A DNA stretch of 17,420 nt from RPQK01 sp041946865 (GTDB taxonomy: Bacteria > Acidobacteriota > UBA6911 > RPQK01), in the NCBI GenBank assembly GCA_041946865.1, contig JBHGBF010000100.1:1-17420 (forward strand), given 5' to 3'. Within the stretch, counting starts at the first letter, position 1; each line of letters begins with the position of its first letter. The notes beneath the pieces are model-generated. The model had not been told where the DNA came from and did not search any database. It saw only the letters and a program-made list of their open reading frames with translations. A program made the translations under genes and the position numbers. Shown one piece after another: positions 1 through 7,015 of this stretch.

Positions 1-31
1 GACTCTGGAGAGTCCGGCCACGATAAAAGCC
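1..31 (+). repeat. Palindromic repeat copy A (cut by window edge)
   Basis: This is the first of five copies of one repeat family seen at both ends of the window. It consists of a palindromic core (GACTCT-GG-AGAGTC, two-base centre) followed by a tail reading GGCCACGATAAAAGCC. All 31 bases are identical to copy C (212-242) and to the reverse complement of copy B (130-160). The copy starts at base 1, so its left end is probably missing. The GG centre on this strand, against CC in B, lets each copy be given an orientation. Confidence 0.9.
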
Positions 32-125
32 GCTTGAATTTTCGGGATCGCGGGCGCCCCAACGCGCATGATGGGCTCCGAAAGAGTGCTGAAGCCACTG
101 CTCCGAAAATACGCTCGAAAGTGCG

Positions 126-163
126 GGCAGGCTTTTATCGTGGCCGGACTCTCCAGAGTCCGG
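126..163 (-). repeat. Palindromic repeat copy B, left arm of 38-bp inverted pair
   Basis: Copy B lies in the opposite orientation to A and C. Its tail (GGCTTTTATCGTGGCC) comes first and the core (CCGGACTCT-CC-AGAGTCCGG) occupies 144-163. All 38 bases, 126-163, are the exact reverse complement of 209-246, so B and C could form a 38-bp stem in RNA or a cruciform in DNA. Bases 130-160 also pair perfectly with copy A, so A and C compete for B. Confidence 0.92.
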
Positions 164-208
164 GCAGCCCGACCGCTTTTTGGCCGGGCTCAAAAAGCGA
201 GCCCGCCG
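164..208. other. Spacer between repeat arms B and C with competing small hairpins
   Basis: The 45-base loop of the B/C inverted pair has its own symmetry. CGCTTTTTG (174-182) is the reverse complement of CAAAAAGCG (191-199). CGGGCTC (185-191) is the reverse complement of GAGCCCG (199-205). AGCCCG occurs at 166-171 and again at 200-205, and both copies can pair with CGGGCT at 185-190. These hairpins exclude one another. I see no open reading frame here that looks real. Confidence 0.7.
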
Positions 209-246
209 CCGGACTCTGGAGAGTCCGGCCACGATAAAAGCCTGCC
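209..246 (+). repeat. Palindromic repeat copy C, right arm of 38-bp inverted pair
   Basis: Copy C has the same orientation as A and matches it for 31 bases (212-242). Its core arms are CCGGACTCT (209-217) and AGAGTCCGG (220-228), extended by one more pair (208/229). The GATAAAAG tail follows. The 38-base stretch 209-246 is an exact inverted match to 126-163. Two REP-like units in inverted orientation around a short spacer are the architecture called REPIN in other bacteria. Whether this family is mobilised in a similar way cannot be told here. Confidence 0.92.
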
Positions 247-357
247 TAGATTCGCAGTTCGAAAGAAGACGTGACGAAGGTCGATTGAGACTCCACTCCT
301 TCGCCCCTGCACGCCCCGTGGTCCGTCCTACCACGGGTTTCCCTCAGGAACCTTTTC
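247..357 (+). promoter_or_regulatory. Leader region upstream of the cluster
   Basis: These 111 bases separate the repeats from the first gene. No convincing pair of -35 and -10 boxes is visible: a TTGAGA at 285-290 has no acceptable partner downstream. The region contains the hairpin listed at 315-337 and a clear ribosome-binding site, AGGAA at 346-350, seven bases before the ATG at 358. The promoter for the cluster is presumably here or further upstream, beyond the repeats. That is inferred from gene layout, not from a seen motif. Confidence 0.4.
315..337 (+). promoter_or_regulatory. Leader hairpin before the first gene
   Basis: CCCGTGGT (315-322) and ACCACGGG (330-337) form a perfect 8-bp stem around a seven-base loop. 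It ends 20 bases before the start codon at 358 and 8 bases before the ribosome-binding site. Only three T residues follow (338-340), then CCC, so it is a poor intrinsic terminator. It could end incoming transcription weakly, act as an attenuator, or stabilise the 5' end of the mRNA. Confidence 0.5.
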
Positions 358-1731
358 ATGACGCAGAAATCATCCTCAACCCGTTTCCTTCCCGCGATAC
401 TGGCCATTTCAGTGATCGCCAGACTTGGTTCGGCCCTGGCCCAAGGGAATACCGTGGAAGTATTGCCTGGAATTTGGGATCAGATCAGCTACAACTCGCT
501 CGCGGGGCGGGTCCTGGAAGGTCATGGATTCACTTTCGCGTACAACTGGTGGCCGGCCACGCCGGCAGGGGCGCCGACAGCCCACTGGAGCTATCTCTAC
601 GTTCTGTACCTCACGGCTGTGTATTTCGTCTTGGGACCCAGCCCTCTGGCCGCCAGGATCATCCAGGCGGTGATCGCCGGGATCCTGCAGCCGTTGCTCG
701 CGTGCCGTATCACCGGCCGGCTGCTGGGCGACAAACCCGCCGCAGCCGCTGCACTGCTGGTTTCCGTCTATGGATACTTCATCTACTACGCGGGAGCGCT
801 GGTGACGGAGACCTTCTATATCGTGGCCGTTCTCTGGATGGCCGACACTGCGACTGCGCTGGGGGCTGCCGGCGCGTCCCGGCGGGCGCAGAAGCGACGC
901 TGGATCCGGCTGGGAGTTGCGAGTGGAACTGCCATCCTCCTGCGTCAAGTGGTGGTCTTCCTCGTCCCGATCGTTCTCATCTGGACCTGGTGGCGGGTTT
1001 TCGATAGCGAAAAGAAGCGGCCGGACTTCAGTCTCAGGAAGCTTCTCGCCTGGGGCGCGGCGCCGGTTCTGATAATCGCCGGGTTCATTCTGCCCTGGAC
1101 CATCCGCAATTATCAGGCGTTCGACCGGTTCGTGCTTTTGAACACCAACGCCGGTTTCGCCTTCTTTTGGGGGAACCACCCGCTGCACAAGACGAGCTTC
1201 ATTCCGATCATCGGCGCCGGTCCGCGATACGGCGAGCTGATCCCAGCCGAGCTTCGGGGTTTGAACGAAGCCGATCTGGACCGCCGTCTGCTCCAGCACG
1301 GTCTTCGTTTCGTCAGGGAGGACCCGGCCCGCTTTATGTGGCTTTCCCTGAGCCGCGGGAAGGAATTCTTCAAGTTCTGGCCAACCAGCAGATCCCGGAC
1401 CCTGAGCAACCTTGTTCGGGTGTTTTCTTTCGGTATATACCTCCCGCTTTTTGTCACAGGTATGGTCGCAGCCGCGCTCCGTTTCCGATCCGGAATCCAA
1501 CAAGATAATCAAGGCCTACTCCTGATGCTTTTTCTGGCAAGTCTGTACACCGGTATCCACCTGTTATCGTGGACCCTGGTTCGTTATCGGCTCCCCGTGG
1601 ACGCCGTGTTGATGCCATTCGGAGCCTTGGGCCTCGTCTTCCTGATGGACGGGGTCAGAAGGCTGGCGAGCAAGCCGGCTCGTCGAAGGAACCGGAACCA
1701 ATCACCGCTCCAAAACCTCGCACGTTCCTGA
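358..1731 (+). CDS. GT39-type membrane glycosyltransferase (GT-C fold)
   Basis: This predicted inner-membrane glycosyltransferase of 457 residues belongs to the GT-C superfamily, of the kind that uses polyprenyl-phosphate sugars as donors and acts on the outer face of the membrane. Hydrophobic segments lie near residues 11-28, 79-93, 99-118, 127-147, 174-202, 229-248, 346-365, 377-398 and 404-427. Asp41 in WDQISYNSLA sits in the first external loop, where this family keeps its catalytic acid. NTNAGFAFFWGN (262-273) and the late RYRLPVDAVLMP block (399-410) are typical of GT39 relatives. The ATG at 358 has a good ribosome-binding site (AGGAA, seven bases upstream). The gene leads the operon, 20 bases before the next. 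It may add a side-branch sugar or a modifying residue to the exported glycan; donor and acceptor cannot be deduced. Confidence 0.82.
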   Translation: MTQKSSSTRFLPAILAISVIARLGSALAQGNTVEVLPGIWDQISYNSLAGRVLEGHGFTFAYNWWPATPAGAPTAHWSYLYVLYLTAVYFVLGPSPLAARIIQAVIAGILQPLLACRITGRLLGDKPAAAAALLVSVYGYFIYYAGALVTETFYIVAVLWMADTATALGAAGASRRAQKRRWIRLGVASGTAILLRQVVVFLVPIVLIWTWWRVFDSEKKRPDFSLRKLLAWGAAPVLIIAGFILPWTIRNYQAFDRFVLLNTNAGFAFFWGNHPLHKTSFIPIIGAGPRYGELIPAELRGLNEADLDRRLLQHGLRFVREDPARFMWLSLSRGKEFFKFWPTSRSRTLSNLVRVFSFGIYLPLFVTGMVAAALRFRSGIQQDNQGLLLMLFLASLYTGIHLLSWTLVRYRLPVDAVLMPFGALGLVFLMDGVRRLASKPARRRNRNQSPLQNLARS

Positions 1732-1751
1732 GACCGAAGAGATAAAGCCTT

Positions 1752-3248
1752 ATGAGCAGTCAAGTTGGAAGAATCACCTCAGTCGGCGCCGCGTTGTCCT
1801 GCCCGGCTGCACCGGCCATCTCGCTCTGTGTGCAGCGCGTTTTCCTCAAGATCGCCCTGGTTGTGTCGGATATCCTGGTTCTCGGCCTGGCCTTTCGGGC
1901 GGCCTTTTGGTTTCGTTTTCAGATGAAGTGGGCCTTGGCGCCCGAGGTCGTTCCGGATCCTCAGTTTTACCCGACCCTGGCGGCCATCCTGATTCCGGCC
2001 TGGGTTCTTATCTTCATGCTCTTCAGCCTGTATGAGCCGCATCTGCTGTTGGGCGGACTGACCGAGTATTCGCGAATCTTCAATGCGTGCACCACGGGCA
2101 CCATGTTTGTGGTGCTGACAACCTTTATCGCGCCCGGTTTTATCGTGGCCCGCGCCTTCGTGATCGGCGCCTGGATCCTGACGTTCCTCTTGATCGCTCT
2201 GAACCGCTTCTTTTGGCGCCGGGTGGTCTACTCCCTGCGCAACCGAGGCTATTTGCTGGTTCCGACCGCCATCGTGGGAACCAACCAGGAAGCCGAGGCG
2301 TTGGCTCATGACCTGGCGGACTGGAGAGCGTCCGGAGTGCGCATTGTGGGCTACGTGGAGAGCAAGTCGGGAAGCGAGAGCGGCGCCAATCCCGACCTGC
2401 CGATCCTCGGGAGCATTCACAAGATCAGGGACATCGTCCGGAGAACCGAGGTCGAGGACCTCGTCGTCGCCGTGACGGCCGTCAATCGTGAAGAGCTGCT
2501 GGCGCTTTGCGAGCAGGTCAACGACCTCCCGAATCTGGAGCTCAGGCTGTCGTCCGGGCTGTACGAGATGCTCACGACCGGGGTGACTGTCAAAACCCTG
2601 GGGCCTGTCCCCCTGATCAGTGTCAACAAGATCCGCCTGGGCCGTCCGGAAGTCTTCGTGAAGACGGTCCTTGAATATTCGCTGGCTGTCTGTGGCCTGC
2701 TGCTCCTGCTTCCGGTCCTGATCGCCATTGCGGTTCTGATCAAGATCGACTCTCCCGGCCCGGTTCTTTACCGCCGCCGAGTGCTGGGAGTCTCGGGAAG
2801 AAAGTTTGACGCCTTCAAGTTCCGGACCATGTACCAGAACGGCGACGAGCTGCTGGCGGGTCACGACCAGTTGGCCAAAGAGCTGATGGAAAGGCACAAG
2901 CTGAGGGAAGACCCTCGAGTCACCAGGATCGGCCGCTGGCTGAGAAAGTACAGCCTGGACGAGTTGCCGCAGCTATTCAACGTTCTGCTCGGGCAGATGG
3001 GGCTGGTGGGCCCGCGCATGATTTCTCCGGGAGAAGCCGGCAAGTACGGGCGTCACAAGTTGAATCTTCTGACGGTCAAACCGGGCATCACCGGACTGTG
3101 GCAGGTATCAGGCCGGTCGGATCTTTCGTATGAGGAAAGGGTCCGGCTGGACATGCTGTATATCCGCAATTACAGCGTCTGGCTCGATCTGCAGATCCTG
3201 TTTGTTCAGACTCTGCCCGCCGTCCTCAAGGGCCGAGGAGCTTACTAG
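1752..3248 (+). CDS. Polyprenyl-phosphate sugar-1-phosphate transferase (WbaP/WcaJ type)
   Basis: This is the initiating enzyme. It transfers a sugar 1-phosphate from a nucleotide sugar to undecaprenyl phosphate on the cytoplasmic face of the inner membrane. The 498 residues show the long form of the family. Four membrane segments lie near 31-52, 74-92, 110-128 and 132-150, followed by a Rossmann-like middle domain (about 170-290, beginning AIVGTNQEAE). The catalytic bacterial sugar-transferase domain runs from about 303 to the end. It starts with a re-entrant hydrophobic helix (306-331) and holds KFDAFKFRTM (361-370), the Asp403-Glu404 pair in SLDELPQL, VGPRM, and KPGITGLWQVSGR. The length suits WbaP, WcaJ and similar enzymes (about 460-480 residues). 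The first sugar, whether glucose, galactose or other, cannot be read from the sequence. Its stop overlaps the next start by one base. Confidence 0.9.
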   Translation: MSSQVGRITSVGAALSCPAAPAISLCVQRVFLKIALVVSDILVLGLAFRAAFWFRFQMKWALAPEVVPDPQFYPTLAAILIPAWVLIFMLFSLYEPHLLLGGLTEYSRIFNACTTGTMFVVLTTFIAPGFIVARAFVIGAWILTFLLIALNRFFWRRVVYSLRNRGYLLVPTAIVGTNQEAEALAHDLADWRASGVRIVGYVESKSGSESGANPDLPILGSIHKIRDIVRRTEVEDLVVAVTAVNREELLALCEQVNDLPNLELRLSSGLYEMLTTGVTVKTLGPVPLISVNKIRLGRPEVFVKTVLEYSLAVCGLLLLLPVLIAIAVLIKIDSPGPVLYRRRVLGVSGRKFDAFKFRTMYQNGDELLAGHDQLAKELMERHKLREDPRVTRIGRWLRKYSLDELPQLFNVLLGQMGLVGPRMISPGEAGKYGRHKLNLLTVKPGITGLWQVSGRSDLSYEERVRLDMLYIRNYSVWLDLQILFVQTLPAVLKGRGAY

Positions 3249-4552
3249 TGCGAATCCTGCTCATCACTACCTTCTACCCGCCTCACATCATCGGCGGTTG
3301 GGAGCAGGTCGTCGAGGAGTGCAACGCGGCGCTCAAGGCCCGGTCTCATGTAACTCACGTGCTGACGAGCACGCATGGGGTGCAAGGGCCGGCGCATGAA
3401 CCCGGCATTGATCGGGTGTTGACCCTGGAAGCCGACCTCGACCACTACAAGCCGGCTTCGCTGCTGACGTACCGCGGGCGCGTCGAGAACAACCTTCAGG
3501 CCACGCGAAAAGTGATCCGGAGTTTCAATCCGGACGTGGTCTTCGTGCACATCATGTGGAATCTGACGCGCGGCATTCCCTGGCTGGCTGAGCAGATGTG
3601 CCCCGGCCGGGTCATGTACTACGTCGCCGACCACTGGCCCTGGGTCGAAGATCCGCATGAACAGTACTGGAAAGACCGCGCCATCCGGCCGGTCCGCGGC
3701 TTCGCCAAGAGACTCCTCGGTCTCATGGCTCTCCGCTGGATCCGGGGATGCAACCGCAGCTTTCGGCTCCGGTTTGAACGGGTCTTATGTGTGAGCCACG
3801 CCGTCCGGAATGAGCTGGTCGAAAAGGCCGGGCTGAATCCCGCCAATCTGCATGTGGTTTACAACGGCATCGACATTGAGCGCTTTTACAGGGAGTGCAC
3901 CCCTCGGCCGTTGGAGCGACGCCTGTCGCTTCTGTATGCCGGCAGCCTGGTCTGGCACAAGGGGGTCCACACCGCCATAGACGCGATGAACGTCCTGCGC
4001 AGAACCGGCCAGGACGCCGGAACTCATCTCACCATTATCGGATCGGGCCACCCGGACTACGAGCGGCAACTCCGGCGGCAGGTGATAAAACACGGCCTGG
4101 AGCGCCATGTCGAATTCCGCCCACGGGTCAGTCGAGACGAGCTGGCTGACCTGCTGCCAAGCTTTGACGCGCTCGTATTTCCCTCGACCTGGGAGGAGCC
4201 GCTCGCACGAATAACGCAGGAAGCCATGGCCAGCGGCCTGGTGGTCATCGGAACGTCGACCGGCGGCACGCGGGAAATCCTGAAAAACGGCGAAACTGGT
4301 TTGACTTTTCGTCCTGGCGACACCGAGGGACTGGCGCACCAAATCGTTCACCTGCGAACCGAACCCGGCTTATACCTCGGGCTGGCGCGCCAGGGGCAGG
4401 CTTTCATCGTCGAGAAATGCGACCTCCGCAGGATGAGCGCCGAAATAGAGGCGCATCTCGAGAGCTTTGTGTCAGCGCCGAGCCGAAAGCACGTTTCACC
4501 CCCGGACGAGTCACGCCCGAAGACGTTCTTCACTGCCGATGCTCTTCAATAG
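3248..4552 (+). CDS. Glycosyltransferase family 4 (paralogue 1)
   Basis: This is a cytoplasmic GT-B retaining glycosyltransferase of 434 residues. The N-terminal acceptor domain begins MRILLITTFYPPHIIGGWEQ. The C-terminal donor domain begins near RRLSLLYAGSLVWHKGV and contains the EX7E motif with Glu317 and Glu325 (EPLARITQE), then VVIGTSTGGTREIL and NGETGLTF, which contact the nucleotide sugar in this family. The start is GTG at 3248, within TAGTG, so it shares one base with the previous stop. A GAGGAG ribosome-binding site lies just upstream. It is clearly related to the enzyme at 7016-8248: both share YPP-GG-EQ, an MWN tripeptide, D-WP and the GTxTGGTxEIL block. The donor sugar is unknown. 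The 3' end overlaps the MBOAT gene by 14 bases. Confidence 0.9.
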   Translation: MRILLITTFYPPHIIGGWEQVVEECNAALKARSHVTHVLTSTHGVQGPAHEPGIDRVLTLEADLDHYKPASLLTYRGRVENNLQATRKVIRSFNPDVVFVHIMWNLTRGIPWLAEQMCPGRVMYYVADHWPWVEDPHEQYWKDRAIRPVRGFAKRLLGLMALRWIRGCNRSFRLRFERVLCVSHAVRNELVEKAGLNPANLHVVYNGIDIERFYRECTPRPLERRLSLLYAGSLVWHKGVHTAIDAMNVLRRTGQDAGTHLTIIGSGHPDYERQLRRQVIKHGLERHVEFRPRVSRDELADLLPSFDALVFPSTWEEPLARITQEAMASGLVVIGTSTGGTREILKNGETGLTFRPGDTEGLAHQIVHLRTEPGLYLGLARQGQAFIVEKCDLRRMSAEIEAHLESFVSAPSRKHVSPPDESRPKTFFTADALQ

Positions 4553-5942
4553 CTTTGAGTTCCTGATCTTCCTTCCGATCGTCCTGTGCCTGTACTATGC
4601 CTTGAAGCACCGGGGCCAGAACCTGATGCTACTGGCGGCAAGCTTTATCTTCTACGGCTCCTGGGACTACCGCTTTCTGGCTTTGCTGATTGTCTCTGCC
4701 CTGGTGGACTTTTTCGCGGCCCGAGCCATTGACCGTACCGCAGTCCCCTCTCGTCGGAAGCTGTTTCTCCTAGCGAGCCTGTCTGCTAACCTGGGAATCC
4801 TCGGATTTTTCAAATACTTCAATTTCTTCATCGACAACGCGGCGCGCCTGCTCGGCACCCTGGGGCTTCACCCGGATCTTCCGATTCTGTACGTAATTCT
4901 GCCGGTTGGGATCTCGTTTTACACCTTCCAGGCGATGAGCTACACGATCGATGTTTACCGCAGGGAACTGAAGCCGACCGGGAGCATCCTGAATTACCTG
5001 CTTTACGTCTGCTATTTCCCGCAATTGGTGGCGGGACCCATCGAACGTGCCACGCATCTTCTGCCGGCCATCGAGCGCAGGCGGACCGTCACCGCCGACA
5101 TGGTTTCGAGCGGCCTGGCGCTTGTCCTGATCGGGTTCTTCCGCAAGGTGGTGATTGCCGACGGGCTGGGCTCGCAGATCGATGCGGTGTTTGCCTCGCC
5201 CGGCAGCTTCTCGAGCCCGCAGCTGCTGAAGGCGCTCTACCTGTTCGCCTTGCAGATTTACTGCGATTTTGCAGGCTATTCGGACATCGCGCGGGGAACC
5301 AGCCGCCTGATGGGCATCGAGCTGATGGTCAACTTCAACCACCCCTACTTCGCCTCGAACCTGTCGGATTTCTGGCGGCGGTGGCACATTTCCCTGTCCA
5401 GCTGGCTCAGGGACTATCTTTATATCCCGCTCGGCGGTAATCGCGAAGGTACTTTCAAGACCTATCGCAACCTGATGCTCACGATGCTGCTCGGAGGGCT
5501 CTGGCACGGGGCCGCCTGGGCTTTCGTCATCTGGGGCGCACTGCACGGGTCTTACCTCGTCCTGTTTCGACTGGTCCCGAAGATCTTTGCCATCTCTGAG
5601 AAGAACGGCTGGTGGGCTCGGGCTTTGGGGATTCTCCTGACTTTCCACCTGGTCCTGCTCACCTGGGTGTTCTTTCGAGCGCCCGGGCTGCGCGCGGCCC
5701 TCGAGTACCTTCAGTTGATCTTCAGCTTCAAGGGCATGGAAGGCTGGCTTTCCGTAATGCCGATGGTTGTCGCACCTTGGCTGCTGGTGCTTCTGATCGA
5801 CATTCCACAGCATTTCGGCGGAAGTCACACCGTCCTGCTGAAGTGGCCGCGCCTGGCCCGTGTGGGAATCGCAGCCGTCATGGTCTTCCTCATCCTCCTC
5901 GGCTTTGGAACGAATGCGCCTTTCATTTACTTCCAGTTCTAA
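4539..5942 (+). CDS. MBOAT-family O-acyltransferase (AlgI-like)
   Basis: This polytopic inner-membrane protein of 467 residues is of the AlgI/DltB group. In alginate systems such a protein passes acetyl groups from a cytoplasmic donor across the membrane to a periplasmic partner. Signature stretches are LPVGISFYTFQAMSYTIDVY, YVCYFPQLVAGPIERA, YCDFAGYSDIARG, WRRWHISLSSWLRDYLYIPL (His283) and GGLWHGAAWAFVIWG (His323, the near-invariant MBOAT histidine). I chose ATG 4539 because MLFNSFEFLIFLPIVL is the usual family N-terminus. An upstream ATG at 4467 would add 24 polar residues coming from the preceding gene's reading frame. The site has little Shine-Dalgarno sequence and lies 14 bases inside the GT4 gene, so translation is probably coupled. 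It overlaps the SGNH gene by 29 bases, and the two likely act as an acetylation module on the polysaccharide. Confidence 0.92.
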   Translation: MLFNSFEFLIFLPIVLCLYYALKHRGQNLMLLAASFIFYGSWDYRFLALLIVSALVDFFAARAIDRTAVPSRRKLFLLASLSANLGILGFFKYFNFFIDNAARLLGTLGLHPDLPILYVILPVGISFYTFQAMSYTIDVYRRELKPTGSILNYLLYVCYFPQLVAGPIERATHLLPAIERRRTVTADMVSSGLALVLIGFFRKVVIADGLGSQIDAVFASPGSFSSPQLLKALYLFALQIYCDFAGYSDIARGTSRLMGIELMVNFNHPYFASNLSDFWRRWHISLSSWLRDYLYIPLGGNREGTFKTYRNLMLTMLLGGLWHGAAWAFVIWGALHGSYLVLFRLVPKIFAISEKNGWWARALGILLTFHLVLLTWVFFRAPGLRAALEYLQLIFSFKGMEGWLSVMPMVVAPWLLVLLIDIPQHFGGSHTVLLKWPRLARVGIAAVMVFLILLGFGTNAPFIYFQF

Positions 5943-6987
5943 GACAAGCCTCTTGACAGCCGTTTACTTCGCACTCGCTTTGGCCGGGCTGGTAGTGACC
6001 GCCGAGGTGGTCCTGCGGATACCGGCCGTGACACGGGCCTTGCCGCGTCCGGAACCAGGTCTGTGGCATTCTCCCCTGGTTCAGGCCAAGCTGGACTACC
6101 TGAAGAAGTTCCAGGCAGAGCGCGGGATTGACGTGTTGTTCATCGGCAACTCGAGTGTGCAGGCAGGGATCAGCCCGGCGGTCTTCGACACTGCGCTCGG
6201 CGCTCAAGCCGCAACTCGAGAGCGCTCCTTCAATGCCGCTATCGAGGGTCTGCCGCCGTACGGAGTCCGGCTGTTTCTGGAAATTTTTCTGCGCTACACG
6301 CATCCGCGGGCAGTTGTGTACGGCCTGACCCCTCAAGACCTGAACTCCAACAGCCCTTGGGTCGAGGACGTGAGCACCCGGATCAGGGACTCCGTGCTGG
6401 CGCAGGCCGAGTCGCGAAGCGGGATTCAGGGATGGCTCTATAGCCGGCTTCTCCGCGTTTCCTGTCTGTTTCGCTACCGGTACCTCCTTCACCAGCTGAT
6501 CCTGCGCGGCGGACGGGCCGAATCAGAGCCTTCCGTGTACTTCGACGAGAGAGGTTTTCATCCCATGCCACGGCGGTTGTCTGAGCTTTTTCCGACGCGG
6601 CGCACAGGCCTCTTCAACCGCGCCGGTGTTCTCAATTACAGCACCGAGGGCGCCCAGCTGAGGGAAATCGAGAGGATCATCGAAATCTGTGCCGCCCGGC
6701 GGATCAATCTGGTCCTGGTGAACATGCCGCTGTCGGACCATTACTACGCGAACTTCGATCGTCCTGCCGACTACCTTGCGTACATGAACGCGCTACGCCA
6801 GGTGGCCCAGGCACACGCCCTGCCCGTCTGGGACATGGAACACGTCAGTCCTCCCGACACCCTGACGGACGACGATTTTGCCGACTTCAACCACCTGAAC
6901 CAGTGGGGGGCTGCCCGGCTATCCGAATTGATAGGGCGCCGGTTTCGCGACTTCGCCGGGCGTCAGATGGAGTGGGCCCGCCGCTGA
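5914..6987 (+). CDS. SGNH-hydrolase-fold protein, probable acetyltransferase partner of the MBOAT
   Basis: This 357-residue protein has one N-terminal hydrophobic segment (about 13-34, SLLTAVYFALALAGLVVTAE), read as a signal anchor, with the rest in the periplasm. A catalytic-serine block, VLFIGNSSVQAG, has Gly78-Asn79-Ser80 where GDS is common. A C-terminal DFNHLNQWGA carries Asp324 and His327, the usual D-x-x-H pair. This layout matches SGNH proteins that work next to MBOAT proteins (AlgJ/AlgX, PatB and DltD-like systems), moving acetyl groups onto a glycan. ATG 5914 was chosen; ATG 5860 would add 18 mostly serine-rich residues from the MBOAT frame. It overlaps the MBOAT gene by 29 bases. 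Similarity to AlgJ itself is not evident to me, and an esterase role is possible. Confidence 0.78.
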   Translation: MRLSFTSSSKTSLLTAVYFALALAGLVVTAEVVLRIPAVTRALPRPEPGLWHSPLVQAKLDYLKKFQAERGIDVLFIGNSSVQAGISPAVFDTALGAQAATRERSFNAAIEGLPPYGVRLFLEIFLRYTHPRAVVYGLTPQDLNSNSPWVEDVSTRIRDSVLAQAESRSGIQGWLYSRLLRVSCLFRYRYLLHQLILRGGRAESEPSVYFDERGFHPMPRRLSELFPTRRTGLFNRAGVLNYSTEGAQLREIERIIEICAARRINLVLVNMPLSDHYYANFDRPADYLAYMNALRQVAQAHALPVWDMEHVSPPDTLTDDDFADFNHLNQWGAARLSELIGRRFRDFAGRQMEWARR

Positions 6988-7015
6988 CTTGCCCCGGCAG
7001 GCGGCATGAACACCC

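Noticed and set aside
1..246. CRISPR array
   Set aside because: There are only three copies, in alternating orientation, with spacers of about 100 and 45 bases and no regular direct-repeat spacing. The units are palindromic mobile-type repeats, not CRISPR repeats.
34..274. Two small + strand frames of about 67 codons in the repeat region
   Set aside because: They consist largely of translated repeat copies, with Arg/Ser/Gly-rich products. Their apparent length reflects high GC content.
285..314. Sigma-70 promoter with TTGAGA at 285-290
   Set aside because: No -10-like sequence lies at the right distance; the bases 17 or so downstream are GC-rich.
180..1007. 275-codon + strand frame starting in the repeats
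   Set aside because: It runs through the repeat C palindrome and then out of frame across the GT39-like gene. It has no recognisable motif and no ribosome-binding site.
409..1512. Long minus-strand open frame opposite the GT39-like gene
   Set aside because: It is an antisense shadow in GC-rich DNA. Its translation is rich in Gly, Arg, Gln and Asp with no domain, and the + strand protein has clear family motifs. The same applies to 1779-2897, 4770-5828, 8557-9588 and 13718-14890 on the minus strand.
4467..4538. ATG 24 codons upstream for the MBOAT gene
   Set aside because: The added segment is polar and basic and comes from the out-of-frame end of the GT4 gene. The family N-terminus begins at MLFNSFEF.
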